A stretch of DNA of 64,000 nucleotides from Phoebastria nigripes (Eukaryota; Chordata; Aves; Procellariiformes; Diomedeidae). Positions 1-12,700 of this stretch are shown here, one piece after another. The position numbers and the translations under genes were made by a program. How positions within the stretch are numbered: the first letter of the stretch is position 1; every line of letters begins with the position of its first letter. A model generated the notes under the pieces. It did no database searches. It was not told the origin of the DNA and saw nothing but the letters and a program-made list of their open reading frames with translations. Location of the stretch: positions 3,468,064 to 3,532,063 of the forward strand of contig JAYKAV010003044.1 in the NCBI GenBank assembly GCA_035582835.1, given 5' to 3'.

Positions 1-3000
1 TGGACCCACTGAAGTCAGACTCCTCCCCCTGACTTTCAAGAGAAACAAAGATTACATCATGGTTTTCAAGTATAAAAACATCATATACCAGACTTCTGAG
101 ATGATGTCAGGAAATACGGAACCCGGTCCTGAGAAGGTACAAAAAATAGCCTTTAATTACTACTTTTAAAATATTCAATTCATATGTTGTTCAAAATGTG
201 CTTTATATTTTGCTTTAGAAAAAATGGGCTCAAAAATGAATTTTGGACTGAAACTTTAAAACATTTGTGACTCACTCATGCAATACACAGCTGTTTCTTG
301 ATTATTCAAAATAACATCAATAGGTCTTTCACATGCAAATTCTTTCTAGTAAGATATAAAAAAAAAATCCTGTACTAGTTAATGTTTTTCTGGGTTTTTC
401 CACACAACATGTGGGATGTCTGCTCTCTCCCAAATGATTTAATTTGCTTTTAAAATGCCAAAAAAGTCTAAAAACGTCATCTTTTATTTTTGTGGAATTT
501 CCCAATTAACTGGGATTGAAATCTAAGTGCTACATTTGCAGTAAGGGGGTGTCTACTAAGAAAACTAAAACCACTTACCAAAGGACAAGAATCTGTCAAG
601 CCTTCCATGTTAATTTGTTTTGCAACTAGAGCAAAACACAGGTAACCTTAAACAGAAAAGGGTATAATGAAGCTGTGTCGGACTGAGATCCAGATATCAA
701 GAATGTAAGAGTGGCCACCATTGTTTCTGAGCTTCATCTTGCAGGTGTGCAGGCAGGGCACCTAGGCAGGCAATGGGCTGTGCTGCTGTCAAGAGATCTG
801 CTATGCCAGGTACTTCAGGCTGCACGCTGTATTCCTGACACTTGTGTAAGAATTTCTCAACTATTAAGTATTTGTATGCATAATGTCTTCCACGGGGTCA
901 AATATCAGCTGGAGATCCAGCATTTCTCTGCCATTAATTTTGCCAGCAATGAAAAACACTTTTTTTTTGGGGGGGTGGGGATGGGGGTTGTGGGCAGGGA
1001 GAGTCAAAGTCAACAACGTAAACAACTTCCATGAACACAGTTATTGGTAGAAATGGATAAACAGTACATTCTTACTAGCTTAAGAGACATGCAGCAGACT
1101 TTTGATCTGCAGTTCAGATCCCAGTACTTTAAATAGTGGCTTGTACACCAATAAATTCAAGCACTGCTTGATATGTAATTCTCATGGACATTACAGTACC
1201 TCCTTAAACAAATTTAAAATGACATTTAACTATCTTATTTTTCCTATACATAATACATTTTCAATAATTATAAATAAATACTCACATTACAAGCATTTAA
1301 TCACATATATACACACAATACTAGTGAACCCCAAATGGCAAATAGATATTTTTTAAAATGCTAAAACCAATTTAAATTTCCTGTAATCTTGTTAAATTCT
1401 TGTTTTGGAATAGTATACCTTGCTGAAAAGCACATCTGCCTATCTGTCAATACATAAGCATGCATTAGAATGAACACATGCTAAAATAACTTTATTTTTT
1501 TCAGTGTCTTAATTTAACTTTGTTTTAGAAGGAAGTCAAAGATTTGTTCAAATTTTCAAAATAGAGAATTATCAGCCTCTGCAGAACACTCTTCTTAATC
1601 CTCAATAATTTAATCAAAATAAGAGAAGAATAACAAAAAAACCATACTTGATTCCTTTGGTATGAATTGCTAACTTGCTAATTTAAGAAGCAAAAATACA
1701 GAGATATTGGCACCCCTTTTTTTTTTTCTTCTTTGCAATTTGTCTCTTCCTGCAGGTGGGAACAGACACTGACCTAGGGAGAGGAGGAAATGAAATTGTA
1801 TGAAAGTGCAGCGTGCAACAAACAGTAAAACTGATAATTAAGAATGCCCTTCGGGCATAAAAGTAAAAACTATGCTTATACTGAAAGATCTGTAGCTGAC
1901 AAAGGTTACTGGAAGTCAGTAGCTCTGTACTAGTACTGGAAAAAGGTATTTCTGTGTATTAGAGCACCTGCCATTCAAAAATGTTTGAATTGCAGGCTTA
2001 CCTAAAGGTTTGAAGATAAGTAACATGGTGAAATAGTGTAAGTAATCTGTTCTACAGTCAAGAATGACCTGTCTGCATTTACCATTCAATACTGCATCTG
2101 ATGCTGACAAGCTCTGTCAGTACTAGGGTTATTTGTAGTGTAGACAGGACTAAGGGACATAATCCCATTTACTGACACATCACTTGAGCAATTAACTTAG
2201 ACCTCCTGTAAAATTATTTTTAGTTCCACTATAATGTGCTATTGGAGAGAAGGAGGGAATCCACACAGTCTAGCTTCAGGCATCTAAATGTGACTGTTGG
2301 GGGATTAGTCTCCTTAGATTGCAATGTAGCTCCTGAAGAGAGACAAGGTTCTCCTCAAACAGGAATTTGGGGGGGTGGGGGAACCTATTTCTCTTGACTA
2401 CATATAGAGTTTACTTTCTTAGCTGAGGTACCCATGTTAGGGCAATCTTGTTTGAACTCCGAATAGCTTCCACTGATCTAATCCTGCTAATTTACATTTT
2501 ACAGAAGTAATCGAGAACGATACAAATCTGAAGCCTACAACATCTGACCTTGTAGTCAGTGAGATTACTTACTGTTGAGAGAGGAAATGTTTCTTCACAC
2601 ACAGTGTGTTTGGAGGATAAGCTAAGAACAACACCTATGCCTAACAACTGAAGGCTAGCTTTGTAGCATAACTATTTGCCTCCAAAATAAGATAATATAT
2701 TCTATATCTGCCAAATACCATAACTCATCCACCTTTCTAAATATAGACTTACTCTGTAGCTGCCAGATAATTTATGTACATCATGTCCTTAAAACAACAA
2801 AAAGCTTAGAGACAAGTTACACAGAAGGTCTAATAATTCCATTCTTGTAAATCAGAGCACTTGACAAAGAACAGACTCTCTCTCCCTCCCCTAACACAAA
2901 TATCCTAGGTAAAACTGTTCCCTTTACTTGACTGCTTGTGTCAATAACCAGCCACCTGTTCCCACTGGCAATAGCAACTGATTTGCAGCCCCATTAGAAT

Positions 3001-3449
3001 CTTCAAACCTTGCCAAACTGACACTTGTTCCTTGCCAAGAAATAAACAGCAGATGCTAGTTTCACAATCTTATAGATAGCATAAAGGCCTGTCATGATCT
3101 TTAGCAAATAAATCTTAGGGTCTGTTAAAAATCTTCCAGCAACTCTTCATCCAAGTTATCTCCCTCAAATTTTCTGTACTATTCATGTTTTGCAACCTAT
3201 TATTTGCCTTCAATCCTGTCATATGAGCCTTTCCATGCTTTTGTTATCTTATTTTTTTTTTTAAAACATCTCTACATCATGCCACATCAGTAGCTCTTAG
3301 GAGTTTCAGGGTTTCATTGATTGTGACATAATGAATCGTGCAAAATCTTTTGAGTAATTTTTAAGCCCTAGTTACTGGGATTCTCCCCAAGTAACAGTAA
3401 CCAAGCTCGGAGAGTCCATCGGCATTCTGCCTTTTCCTTCCTCAGACTT
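1..3449. other. B3GALT6 3' flank, probable 3' UTR in its right part
   Basis: AT-rich sequence with no supportable coding exon on either strand. The part next to 3,449 is expected to be the minus-strand 3' UTR of B3GALT6. A minus-strand AATAAA (TTTATT on plus) at 1,491-1,496 is one candidate poly(A) signal, which would give a 3' UTR of roughly 2 kb; this is inference only. Short homopolymer runs occur near 962-985 and 1,718-1,730. Nothing else recognisable. Confidence 0.4.
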
Positions 3450-4493
3450 TCACGGGATACCATCCTTCCTTTGGCAACACTGTGAAGGAGGCACTCCCCA
3501 ATCATACATGTAGGAAAGCCTGAGCTTAACCTCCTCCTTACAGAGCTTTCCTTCTTTAGCCAGGGTCTGGTGCTTTTCCAGCATGTCCTCGATGCTTTGC
3601 TTATGAGTTACTATGTACTTATTGTTGCAACCTCGTGACTTATACTCAGTGTCAAAACGAGGGTCGTGCACTCTCTTCACATCAATGGGAGCCAGCCATA
3701 CCCCCAGGGAGACATCTTCACTCTGCCACATGTTCAGGTAGTCTCTGCTAAGACGCAAATAGTGCACCAGATCTGCAGAAATCACATAACCACCACCTAA
3801 AGCATATGGTAGGTAGTAGTCACAGAGCACCCAGGCACTCTCTTTCCATTTGCCGCCAGATTTGACTCGACCACGGCCAGAAAAGAAGCCCCAATAGAGG
3901 CGACGTGGCTCCTTGGCTCTCAGCTCTTCCACGAGCACATCCAAGCGTACGAAGGTATCGTCATCAGCCTTCAGGGCAAACTGGAAGTCCAGGTGCAGAT
4001 CCAGCCAGACGTACGTGGCCAGGACTTTAGCAGTCAGGTTCTCGTAGGAATCCCGCAGCTCTTGCAGGAGGAGGAGGTCTCTGTGCCGACTCTGCTCTAG
4101 CTCCAGGCTANGAAGCTCCTCTGCCCCAAGCCCAGCCGTGCCGATCACAAAGCGGCTCCAGATGTCATCGTGAGGAGGGCGCCCGGCAGCCGAGAGCCAC
4201 GTGCTGCGGATGATGCTGCGACGCTCGCTGTACTTGGGGCCGCTCATAATGAGCACGGCCAGGAAGGCGGTCTCCTCAGGGGAGGGTGGCGGGGCTGCTG
4301 GCGGCTGTGGCCCCCTGGCACCCCGCAGCGGCAGGGCCGCAGGCTGGTTGTGTGGGAGCCCGCGCGGGGCTGGCTGAGGCCGGAGGCCCTCGGAGGTGCA
4401 CTTGGCCAGGTAAAGCAGGACCACGGCGAAGAGCGACAGGCCGCCCAGGCCCAGGGCCGTCTTGTGGCGGCACAGCAGGCGCAGCAGCTTCAT
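3450..4493 (-). CDS. B3GALT6: Beta-1,3-galactosyltransferase 6 (GalT-II), single coding exon
   Basis: Encodes a 347-residue type II Golgi membrane enzyme (about 329 in human). In the known family it adds the second galactose of the xylose-galactose-galactose-glucuronate linker that starts heparan and chondroitin sulfate chains. Visible features: short cytosolic tail and membrane anchor (about residues 13-30), a Pro/Ala-rich stem (to about 74), then the GT31 fold with [20 protein letters not shown] (81-100), RFVIGT, the metal-binding DDD inside [14 protein letters not shown] (172-185; DDD at 177-179), [11 protein letters not shown] (233-243), and [19 protein letters not shown] (259-277). The start is placed at MKLLRLL because it begins the membrane anchor, has G at -3, and matches the family; the frame however stays open upstream to about 5,120. 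Codon 128 contains an N (position 4,111). The lack of introns matches the mammalian gene. It is divergent to SDF4. Confidence 0.96.
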   Translation of the reverse strand: MKLLRLLCRHKTALGLGGLSLFAVVLLYLAKCTSEGLRPQPAPRGLPHNQPAALPLRGARGPQPPAAPPPSPEETAFLAVLIMSGPKYSERRSIIRSTWLSAAGRPPHDDIWSRFVIGTAGLGAEELXSLELEQSRHRDLLLLQELRDSYENLTAKVLATYVWLDLHLDFQFALKADDDTFVRLDVLVEELRAKEPRRLYWGFFSGRGRVKSGGKWKESAWVLCDYYLPYALGGGYVISADLVHYLRLSRDYLNMWQSEDVSLGVWLAPIDVKRVHDPRFDTEYKSRGCNNKYIVTHKQSIEDMLEKHQTLAKEGKLCKEEVKLRLSYMYDWGVPPSQCCQRKDGIP

Positions 4494-6000
4494 GGCCGCG
4501 GGGCCTCGACGGGGCGAGCGGCCCCGGCCGGAGCCCCCCTCCCTTCTGGGCGGCGAGGCCCCGCCCCCCGAAGATTTAGGCGGGAACGGCAGGAGCCCCG
4601 CCCCCGGGGATTGGAACGGCTTACGGCCGCTGAGAGGAGACAAGATTCCTGCGGAATCCCTCACCGCGTTTCGCCGTCCCTCAGAGGTGGTTTCATGTCT
4701 CCTTCCTGCCTTTTCCCCGTCTCCTCGGGGGAGCGCCGGCTCAGGTCGGGAGGAGGAGCGGCTCCGTCCCTGCCTACCTGCCGGGCCTCCGGCGCGGACT
4801 CGGTGTGTGCAGCGGCCGCCGCTTCGCTCGCCGCCTGCCTTGTGGGGGAAGGAGCAGGAGGAGTGGCCGCGCCCTGCACCACCTGACCGCACACGGCGGC
4901 GCTTTGCGGCGGCCATCTTGCAGCAGGGCATGCGAGGCCGAGACGCTGCCATTTTGGTTCCGGGCGCGCCGCGCCGCGCTGGCCTCTGTTTTGGGTCACG
5001 GCAAGGGAAGCCGCGGCGAGTGTGCCGTTTCGGTCTCGGGAGGGCCTGCTCCTCGGCTGGCTGTGCTTCCGGGCCCGGGGGAAGCTTTGGTGCGTGGCGG
5101 TGCTGCCTCGTTTGCGGCACAGGAGCGCAGGTAGTCTTGTGAAAGTAGTCGTGTGTTAGCTAGCTGCTGTTCTGATTTCATAAGGATTGCTAGCGGCGTG
5201 TTACGTACAAAAGGCGGTATTTTAAGGGCTCCCAAGCACAACAGGTGAATGGTAAGCACAAAACTAGAGACTTATGTATAGCCAGGAAAAGGGATCTGAC
5301 AGGGAATTGAAAAGGTTCCTTCACGCTTGCAGGAAGTCTGCTTTATTATTAATTGAGGTAAGGAAGAGCACGTGAGCAAATACGTTCAAATTTTTCGCAC
5401 CCGGAGTTTTGCTTTCGCTCCTCACCGGGTCACGGCAAGGCCCCGGCAGCTGCAACGGGTCGGGGAGGCGCCGCTGTGAGGGAAAATGGCCGCCGCAAGC
5501 GGAACAGGGCGCTGTCCTGCCCTACTCCAAGATGGCCGCTCCCAGCCCCTCACGCACGCTCTGCGTTTTGACGAAGTTCCTACGCAGCGCTGGCGCGGCC
5601 CGGTCTCCTCCCTCCGCCCGTGGCTCTGGAGTGGGAGTGGGCCTGGGGTCCTGCGCGCCGGCGGGCGTCCTTCCGCGAGGAGCCGCCGCGGCCCGCGCAG
5701 GGACCGGGGGAGAGGGGCGAGGGGCAGCGAGGCCGAGGCTGGCCTCCCCGCGGCCTGTCGCGGTTCTCGAAGGCTGCAGGGAAGGGGCACCGCGAGCGCC
5801 CCGGAGCTCTCGGTGAGTGTGTGTGTGGCCTTTCCTGGAGCGGGGTCGGGACCGCCACTGCCCTTCGAGCCCCGGCCGGTGGAGAGTTAGCCGTCGCCGC
5901 TCGGTCTGTGACTCCTGCCGCGGGCTGGGCGGGTACACCCTGCCCAAGGCTCTGCTGTGCCTCGCGGGGCTGTGGATTTTGTTCTCCTCGACGCTCTGTC
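4140..6000. promoter_or_regulatory. CpG island and shared bidirectional promoter of B3GALT6 and SDF4
   Basis: Strongly GC- and CpG-rich compared with both sides, with a less GC-rich centre near 5,140-5,400. Outward-facing YY1/TISU-like motifs mark the two likely start zones: CAAGATGGCC (minus, 4,911-4,920) and CCAAAATGGC (minus, 4,948-4,957) on the B3GALT6 side; AAAATGGCCGCC (plus, 5,483-5,494) and CAAGATGGCCGC (plus, 5,528-5,539) on the SDF4 side. ETS-type TTCCGG cores occur at 4,958-4,963 and 5,067-5,072, and a CACGTG E-box at 5,369-5,374. Transcription starts are inferred, not seen. Stop codons are rare here by composition, so the many long open frames on both strands are not taken as genes. 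Confidence 0.75.
5465..5812 (+). other. SDF4: SDF4 5' non-coding exon (approximate start)
   Basis: A strong donor (TCG followed by GTGAGT) ends this exon at 5,812; the next SDF4 exon begins after a pyrimidine-rich acceptor at 6,686. The 5' end is only a guess from the YY1-type motifs at 5,483 and 5,528. If transcription starts upstream of 5,486, ATG codons at 5,486 and 5,532 open upstream frames that run through the splice and stop within the first about 30 bases of exon 2, before the SDF4 start at 6,744. Human SDF4 likewise has an untranslated first exon (general knowledge). Confidence 0.6.
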
Positions 6001-6743
6001 TGTCGGGCTGTGGTTCTTTTCCGTCTCTGCGGTCTGCGAACTCGAACGTGGCAGCGATTTTCACGCACCAGCAAGCAGGTCATGACAGGTCCGCCCCTGG
6101 GGTTGCTTTTCCTGCCGGCTGTTTCCTGTGTGTTCCCAGCTCCGCTTTATGTGATGGCATTTGTAATCGTATTTCCCTCAGTCATCTCTTTCCAAAAAGA
6201 CCTTTATGTCTTTGAGCCTTTCTAAAGAGGTAGTCTGGTAAGATCTCTGGAAAACTGTTGTGCTATCGTGGCTGTTTCTGCAGCTTGCTGGGAAGTGCGG
6301 TGTTAGTGTTAGGGACATTGCCACAGCTGAGCTTGGGCTGCACGTTCGGACAGTAAGTGCTTCCTGCTCTGGGTTGACTTCTCAGTAAATGCTTGGGTTT
6401 CAGTTGTCAGGTCAGCTCATGCCATAACACCTGAAGACAGTTTTCAGAGCAGAACTAGGCCATTTAAAGGATGCTATCTTCCAAAGTCCTCTGACAGAGG
6501 TTACAATTGTGCAGACTGAAAACTAACACAGATTAATTTCTTGTTGTGTATTTATTATTTAACAGGCTTTTTTATTCTTTCACAGCAAATACTCATGTAT
6601 GTCTGTAGGTTCTTCTGAATTTTAGGAGACGTGATATAATGTTCTAGAGTTTAATTTGCATGTGTGTTTTCCTTTTTGTTTTTAGATCATTTAATCCATT
6701 CACAGTAATTTAATCAGCCAATATTTTGAACAAAAAGGAAAAA

Positions 6744-9700
6744 ATGATGTCAAGACAGGCCTTTCTCTGCAGTTTGGGATCTCTGTATTTGTCCCTTCTG
6801 TTTGTATTTCTTCTAATGGATGTTTATGCAAGGCCTGCAAATAATTCAGCCCTCAAAGAAAAGCCAGCTGATGGTAAAGATGAGAATGAAATCTTGCCCC
6901 CAGATCACTTGAATGGGGTCAAAATGGAGATGGATGGACATCTTAACAAAGAATTTCATCAAGAAGTTTTTCTAGGAAAAGAGATGGAAGAGTTTGAGGA
7001 AGATTCAGAACCCAGAAAAAATAGGAAGAAGCTCATGGCCATCTTTTCAAAGTAAGTTATGTGCATTGCCATGAACAGTGCAGCCTCTTTCTCTGATCTT
7101 CAGAGTAAAATTTGCAAATTTTTCTATGATATTTAAAAATTGCAATGATGAGGGGGAAAGCGTCATACTATAAGCACGGTGCTCATGTTATTAAGGTATT
7201 AACATACCTGTATAAACCATTCTCAGGAGTGAGAATGCATGCGTTGAGAGTCACAATCAGTATACAGAATTGGTGCTGTGGTCTAGTAAAATTTATGACA
7301 AAACATACTGTTTCTATGTGAAAAAACCTACGTAGCGTCTCGAGGGTATGAAAATTAGTATTACTTTTTCCTGGTTTCCTGGCTGAATGAATAATCAACC
7401 ACACTTGTATTTTAGATCAAGGAATTAGTAAGGAGGGGCTTCCTTAGTGGTAGGATGCCCATGCAATGAATTGGGAGGGTGGGAGTTTGTTCCAGTTTTG
7501 TTCTAGCAGTAGTATGCTCTATTGCTTTGCTGTAAGTTTGGTTTCAGTTGGCAATCTAAGTTTCTTATTTATTGTTTGGTCTTATATTCCATATGGATCT
7601 TGGTTTTGTTTCTATTGTGACTTCTGCAAATAACTGCAGAGGAAAAACACTGAAAAGACAATAGTAAAGGCAGAAGGGAAGAAAAGGGACAGACAAACAA
7701 TGGTGTAAGATTGTGGTAAACAAACTAACAGTTACTTTCTGTTCATAAAACTTTCTAGTAGATGCTAAGTGTCTAAAATTTGAGTGTTTCAAATGAAATA
7801 CATGAAGGTTAAAAATAATTATGCCTAACTGCACATACCAGGAATTCAGGGTTGACATGACAGCTTTCTTCATTAAGTTAGCAGTGTTGTTAACAAAACA
7901 CTTAGTTCCTCAGAGTTTAGAAAAAGAAAAGAGAATGAGAATGAAACATGAGAATAGAAAGGTTAAACTTTTCTTTTGTAGCCTTTTTGAAAACTTCATC
8001 TAGCTCTTTACTTGGTGTAAAAATATTAACTTTACTTTTAGACATTGAAGCATTTTTCCTTTTATGAAGCACTTCCTGTGCTAGATAAGGTTTGTGTCAG
8101 CTAATAAACTGTCAGATGTTTGGAGGTCAGTAAACATAATGGAAATCAACATCAGTGCATAATCTTAAGACACTAGGTGGCAGAATTGGCTTTATTTGCA
8201 TTTTTGCAATGGAGGATTAATTTTATTAGAACAGCCTAAATTACATTGATGCTCTTAATGCTGATGATGGTGTGGGGATGCGCATATACTTGAGATAAAA
8301 TGAGAAGGCTTAACAAAGCTTTTTTTCTGCAAACTTTTCATTAACAGGGAAAAAATATCAATAATAACATTGGATTTTTTTTTTTCTGGTGTTATCCTGA
8401 GTAAAGGTAGCTAAAGCAAATAGGTAAACCAGAGTGCTTTTTTCATTCAGAGTAGAATCCTTTATTACTGTGTCTGCTATTCAGACCACTCACTTCATTG
8501 GTAGGATATATACAAATACTAAGATTGTGCTTAGAAGGTTTCATTTTCTTTATTGCTATATGTTTATTGGAAGCATTCAACTGGTGGTTAGTAAATTGTC
8601 ATTCACAAATTGCAAACTCCATTCATTTCTGCCTGTTTGTTATGAAAGAGGTTGTCTTAGGAAGCTTAAAGCAATTGGATTCAAGATCAGCTTCACTCAG
8701 ATACTTAAAATTACATTCTGTCAGATGATCAGATTAGAAATGTAGAAAAGCATTCTGAGGAATTTGGTTGCTTTCTAGACATACTCTTAAAGGCTGAGTG
8801 AAAAGAGAAATACTGTGAACTTCTGTGAAAAGCTGGTAAGTCACAGGCTTCCAGATGCTTTGGAAATATTTTCTTTGAAGACATAAAGAAAACACACAAT
8901 GTGTTTTTAGTTAATGAAAGCTGAGATTCTGTGGCGTGCCAGAATGATATAAAGTAGTCAATTCAAAGCATAAATTATTATCTAATAGGATTACTGAAAA
9001 TAAAGTTGAAGCATGGAAGAAAAGCTCCCCAAACCATGTTTTTCTAGGCAAGCAAGCTGTATGTGACTGAAAGAACAAGTGGCATTTCATAATTCTGTAT
9101 TTCAGTTTCTGAAATCACCTTTACTGGGAGGACAAGCCTTACTTGTCTACAGAAGTGTTTTTTTACAAGTTAACCAGTACTTCCACTTTGCCCTGTGAAA
9201 CTAGGGCATGGTGCAGAAAATCCTGGGTGCATGTTTTTAGTCTTCATTCCCTGCCAAGGGTAAGTGTTTGGGTACCTTCAGGTCAAGAAAATCTGTGAGA
9301 AGGGCTTACTTGACATCCTTCCTTCTTGTACTTCTCATAATTGCAAAAAACCCCATTTGCTGTAGTCTCCATTTAAATAGTTTAAATTAGCCTGGAATCT
9401 ATAGATTTTTTTATTCTTGTGCTGTATGGTGTAGTTTAGCTTGTGTAGGTGGGTGTTGATGGGAAGGAAGGAGGAAGGATATTGAAAGCAATCAAGTGTA
9501 TTTATGGTGGTGCTGATTTCGCTAAATCAATGGCATTGGGTACTAGAATTCAGCTTGGTGAGCCTTGCTTCTAAGGGTCAGTTATCTTGTAAATTAAATT
9601 ACATGTGCTGAACAAAACTGATAAATTCAAGTACAGAAGAATGTAATATGTGTGGCTTTCTGTCAGGGTGTTTTTGTGGTGATGGAGTTACCTCTGTGAG

Positions 9701-12700
9701 TTTGAAAGTTGAGTATCCTCCTAGCATTTGCATTTTGCTGATGTTTTCAGCTACTTCGCGGCAGCCCTAGTTGTGATTTAAGAATTAAAATCCATGTGTT
9801 AGCTGAGTGCCTTACCTTGATGGTCATTCATCAGGTCACAGGCTTAAATACACCTTCTGTTAACTACTACCATGTACAGAGGTGTTTTGGTTTGTTTTTT
9901 TCCCCTTGTTTAAAAGTCATGAACTTATCCTTTCCTAAAGCAGAACTTGTTCTGAATCTCACAATGCTTGTAAGTATAGCTCTCGGACTTCACAGCTGTG
10001 ACTGTTTGCGTTCAGACTGCACATAGGGAGTGGTTTTGGCAAGATCCATGCCCCCTTTCTTAATTTCAGATTTGTCTCATAGCCTAACACAGTATTCATT
10101 TCTACTGGTATGCATTCTGTCTATGGTGGGAAGATGCTAGTAATGACAGCCGATGTTGGACAATAGCAGGTAGAATAAAGAATGAGGAGAGGGGACATTT
10201 TAAGCTTTCCTGTTTTGATATCTTTGGTTTAGATTACAGGTTTGTATTATTCAGTTAAAAAGCTGTTTATGCTGTATGCCATTGGAAGGTTTTAAGTAGT
10301 GTGTGCACCCTGATTTGTGTTTTTCCTAACTTGCACATTTAAATATACATCTAATAAATTTTGCTTACCTCCTACCATGTAAAGTAGAGCTTTGCTTTGG
10401 TTTCTGTTATTAAAAATTATTTTCTGGATCTGCTTTTCATTTTTGCATGAAACAGAAACCAACTCTAAAGTGATATGCATTAGGTGCTCAAGGAAATTGT
10501 TATCTTTAGTCCTTTAGGTAAAAACGCTGCCTTCCTGCTCCTCCCAATGCCTTGGGCAGCATTGCAGTGTTGTCATTTAGGAACCTGAAAACATGAGTCT
10601 GAAAACCTGAGTGGCCAATGTTATTGATAATACTTTCAGATGTGGATCTTTTGAAAGGTGGCCACAAAAATCTGATTTTTAATGGCTTGTGGTTGAGAAA
10701 CTGGGCTGAAGTGTTTAAAACCTGTTCTTCCAGGCTTGGCATCTGTATTCAATGTAGCCCTTACTATAGGCTTTTGTTACGGAAAAATTTACAGTTATCC
10801 TACAAAGTAGCATACTTGCTTGTTTCTTACTCAAAGGTAGTATTAACATTTAGGCCATGACTAGATAATGAAATATAGTTTGAATAGTCAGTGAAGTGTT
10901 AACCTTGAACTTAGACATTATAAGGAGCTGTTATGTCTGATGTTGCCCATTACTGAAATGTATTAATACTAATGGTATTTATCACGTTGCATCAACTACT
11001 ATCTGGGCTGTGGTTGATCTATAATTTTCTTTGGAATGAGACAGGTAAGCAATAAGGCAAGTTGCTCTCTGTAGTCTGTTTTTTAATTCAAATTTGTGCT
11101 AACGGTAGTCCCTGCTTTTACAAAAACTTTCTTTGCTGTCAATTCAGGAAGTTGTACATCATATACCTAAGTTTCTACAAATTTGAGATAGCACTGTCTA
11201 GCAGAAAACTATGCTTCTTGTAGAAAAAGAGCAATCAAGAGGGTTGGGTTTTTTATTGGGGGNGGGGGTGGGGGTGGTGGTATATCATGAAGTTTGAGAA
11301 ATTGTCATAAGATTTCTATAGACAGATTGTCAAGGAAGGTTTGAGCAAAGTTGTAATCTGGGATGATATTCTTACTTGGATTCATCTTGTTTTCTTGAAC
11401 TTAAATTCTTTCTTGCCAGTACTTGTTCTTTGGCAATTTTTTTAAGGAGTGCATTAAAATGTACCACTCTGTACTAACATCTTTTGAGTGTTCAGGCCTA
11501 TCTGCCTCAGAAAACTGATGGCCCATCACCGTGTTGTAAAATCAGTTTTCCGTGACTTACCAGTATTAGGTTGTTCGGCAACACAAAATTATCTAAGCTT
11601 GTCATTATTAGTGGAACTGTTTTCAGTAGTCCATTCTGAGTGAGATAGTTATCTAAGGAAGCATGGACAGTCTCTTGCTTTTATCACCTTAGATGGTAAC
11701 CTCACAGCAGGACCATATCTTATATTTCATACAGTTGTAAATATTCCTCTCAAAAGCAGAAGTGCTGTTTATGGACACTGGAAGGATTTCAGCTCACCTT
11801 GTACAGTGGATGCCTGCTAGTTCATGAAAATCTGAGTCATTGGAGACTTCTTGTGAACTGTGGTAGCAGAACAAAGGTGTACTTTCATGAGCTAGAAGAG
11901 CAATAAATGGGATGTTTGTTACCTTTCTCCCTACTTACAATGTGATTTAGATGGAAAGTACAGCTTGGAATTAGTAAGTTTGATAGCTTTGATCTAAGGA
12001 AACTTAACAATATTAAATGTTGAGGGGAAAATGCTTTGTTTTCCCTTCTCATTTTTGATAGTACCCATTCCATATCAAAACCCACATTTGTTCACCTGGT
12101 AAGCACAAGGTGGCACGGGTGGAACATGACCATTTTACTGGTCTTGCCATTGATACTGAAAAGTTGCTAATACTGAGCCTGTGCGTACATATGTGGAAAG
12201 ATGTGATACAACATTTAAAACCACTAATACTGTGTTTATTAATACAGCTAAGTGTTGTAGGACATTAGGTGCTAGGGTTGTTACTTGGCTTAAGCTTTTA
12301 ACATTTAGTTGACATTTAAAGGCAAATCACGTATTTAATAACTTGAGTTTCAATGATAACACTTCAGTACTGTTAAGGCAGTGATATAGACAGATAAAAA
12401 AGCCAGAGTCAAGCTGGGGTTTTTTGTTGTGTTTTTCTTTGTTGTTTTTTTTGTTTGTTTGTTTTGTTGTGTGGTGGGGTTTTTTGGTTGGTTTTTTTTG
12501 TGNTTTTTTTTTTTTTTTCAATTGAACAAGAGTGGTTTTGGTATGCTTTAAATAGAATCTTGCCTCCTAAATGTTAGTGATGTCTTTTCAGTTTTAAATA
12601 TTGTTATATCTTTTTTGAATAAATATGTAATGATATGCTCAAAAAAACCTAGAAGTGGCATGTTATTTTTTCTGTATTTGTTCTTCAACTGTAATTTTTG

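Noticed and set aside
4170..5142. Several open frames of 65-238 codons on both strands across the CpG island.
   Set aside because: They overlap B3GALT6 antisense or its promoter, are Arg/Pro/Gly-rich, and reflect the low stop-codon density of GC-rich DNA.
5409..6225. Overlapping frames of 120-201 codons around the SDF4 first exon.
   Set aside because: They cross the SDF4 donor site, lack homology, and are compositional. The two starting in the leader are kept only as possible uORFs.
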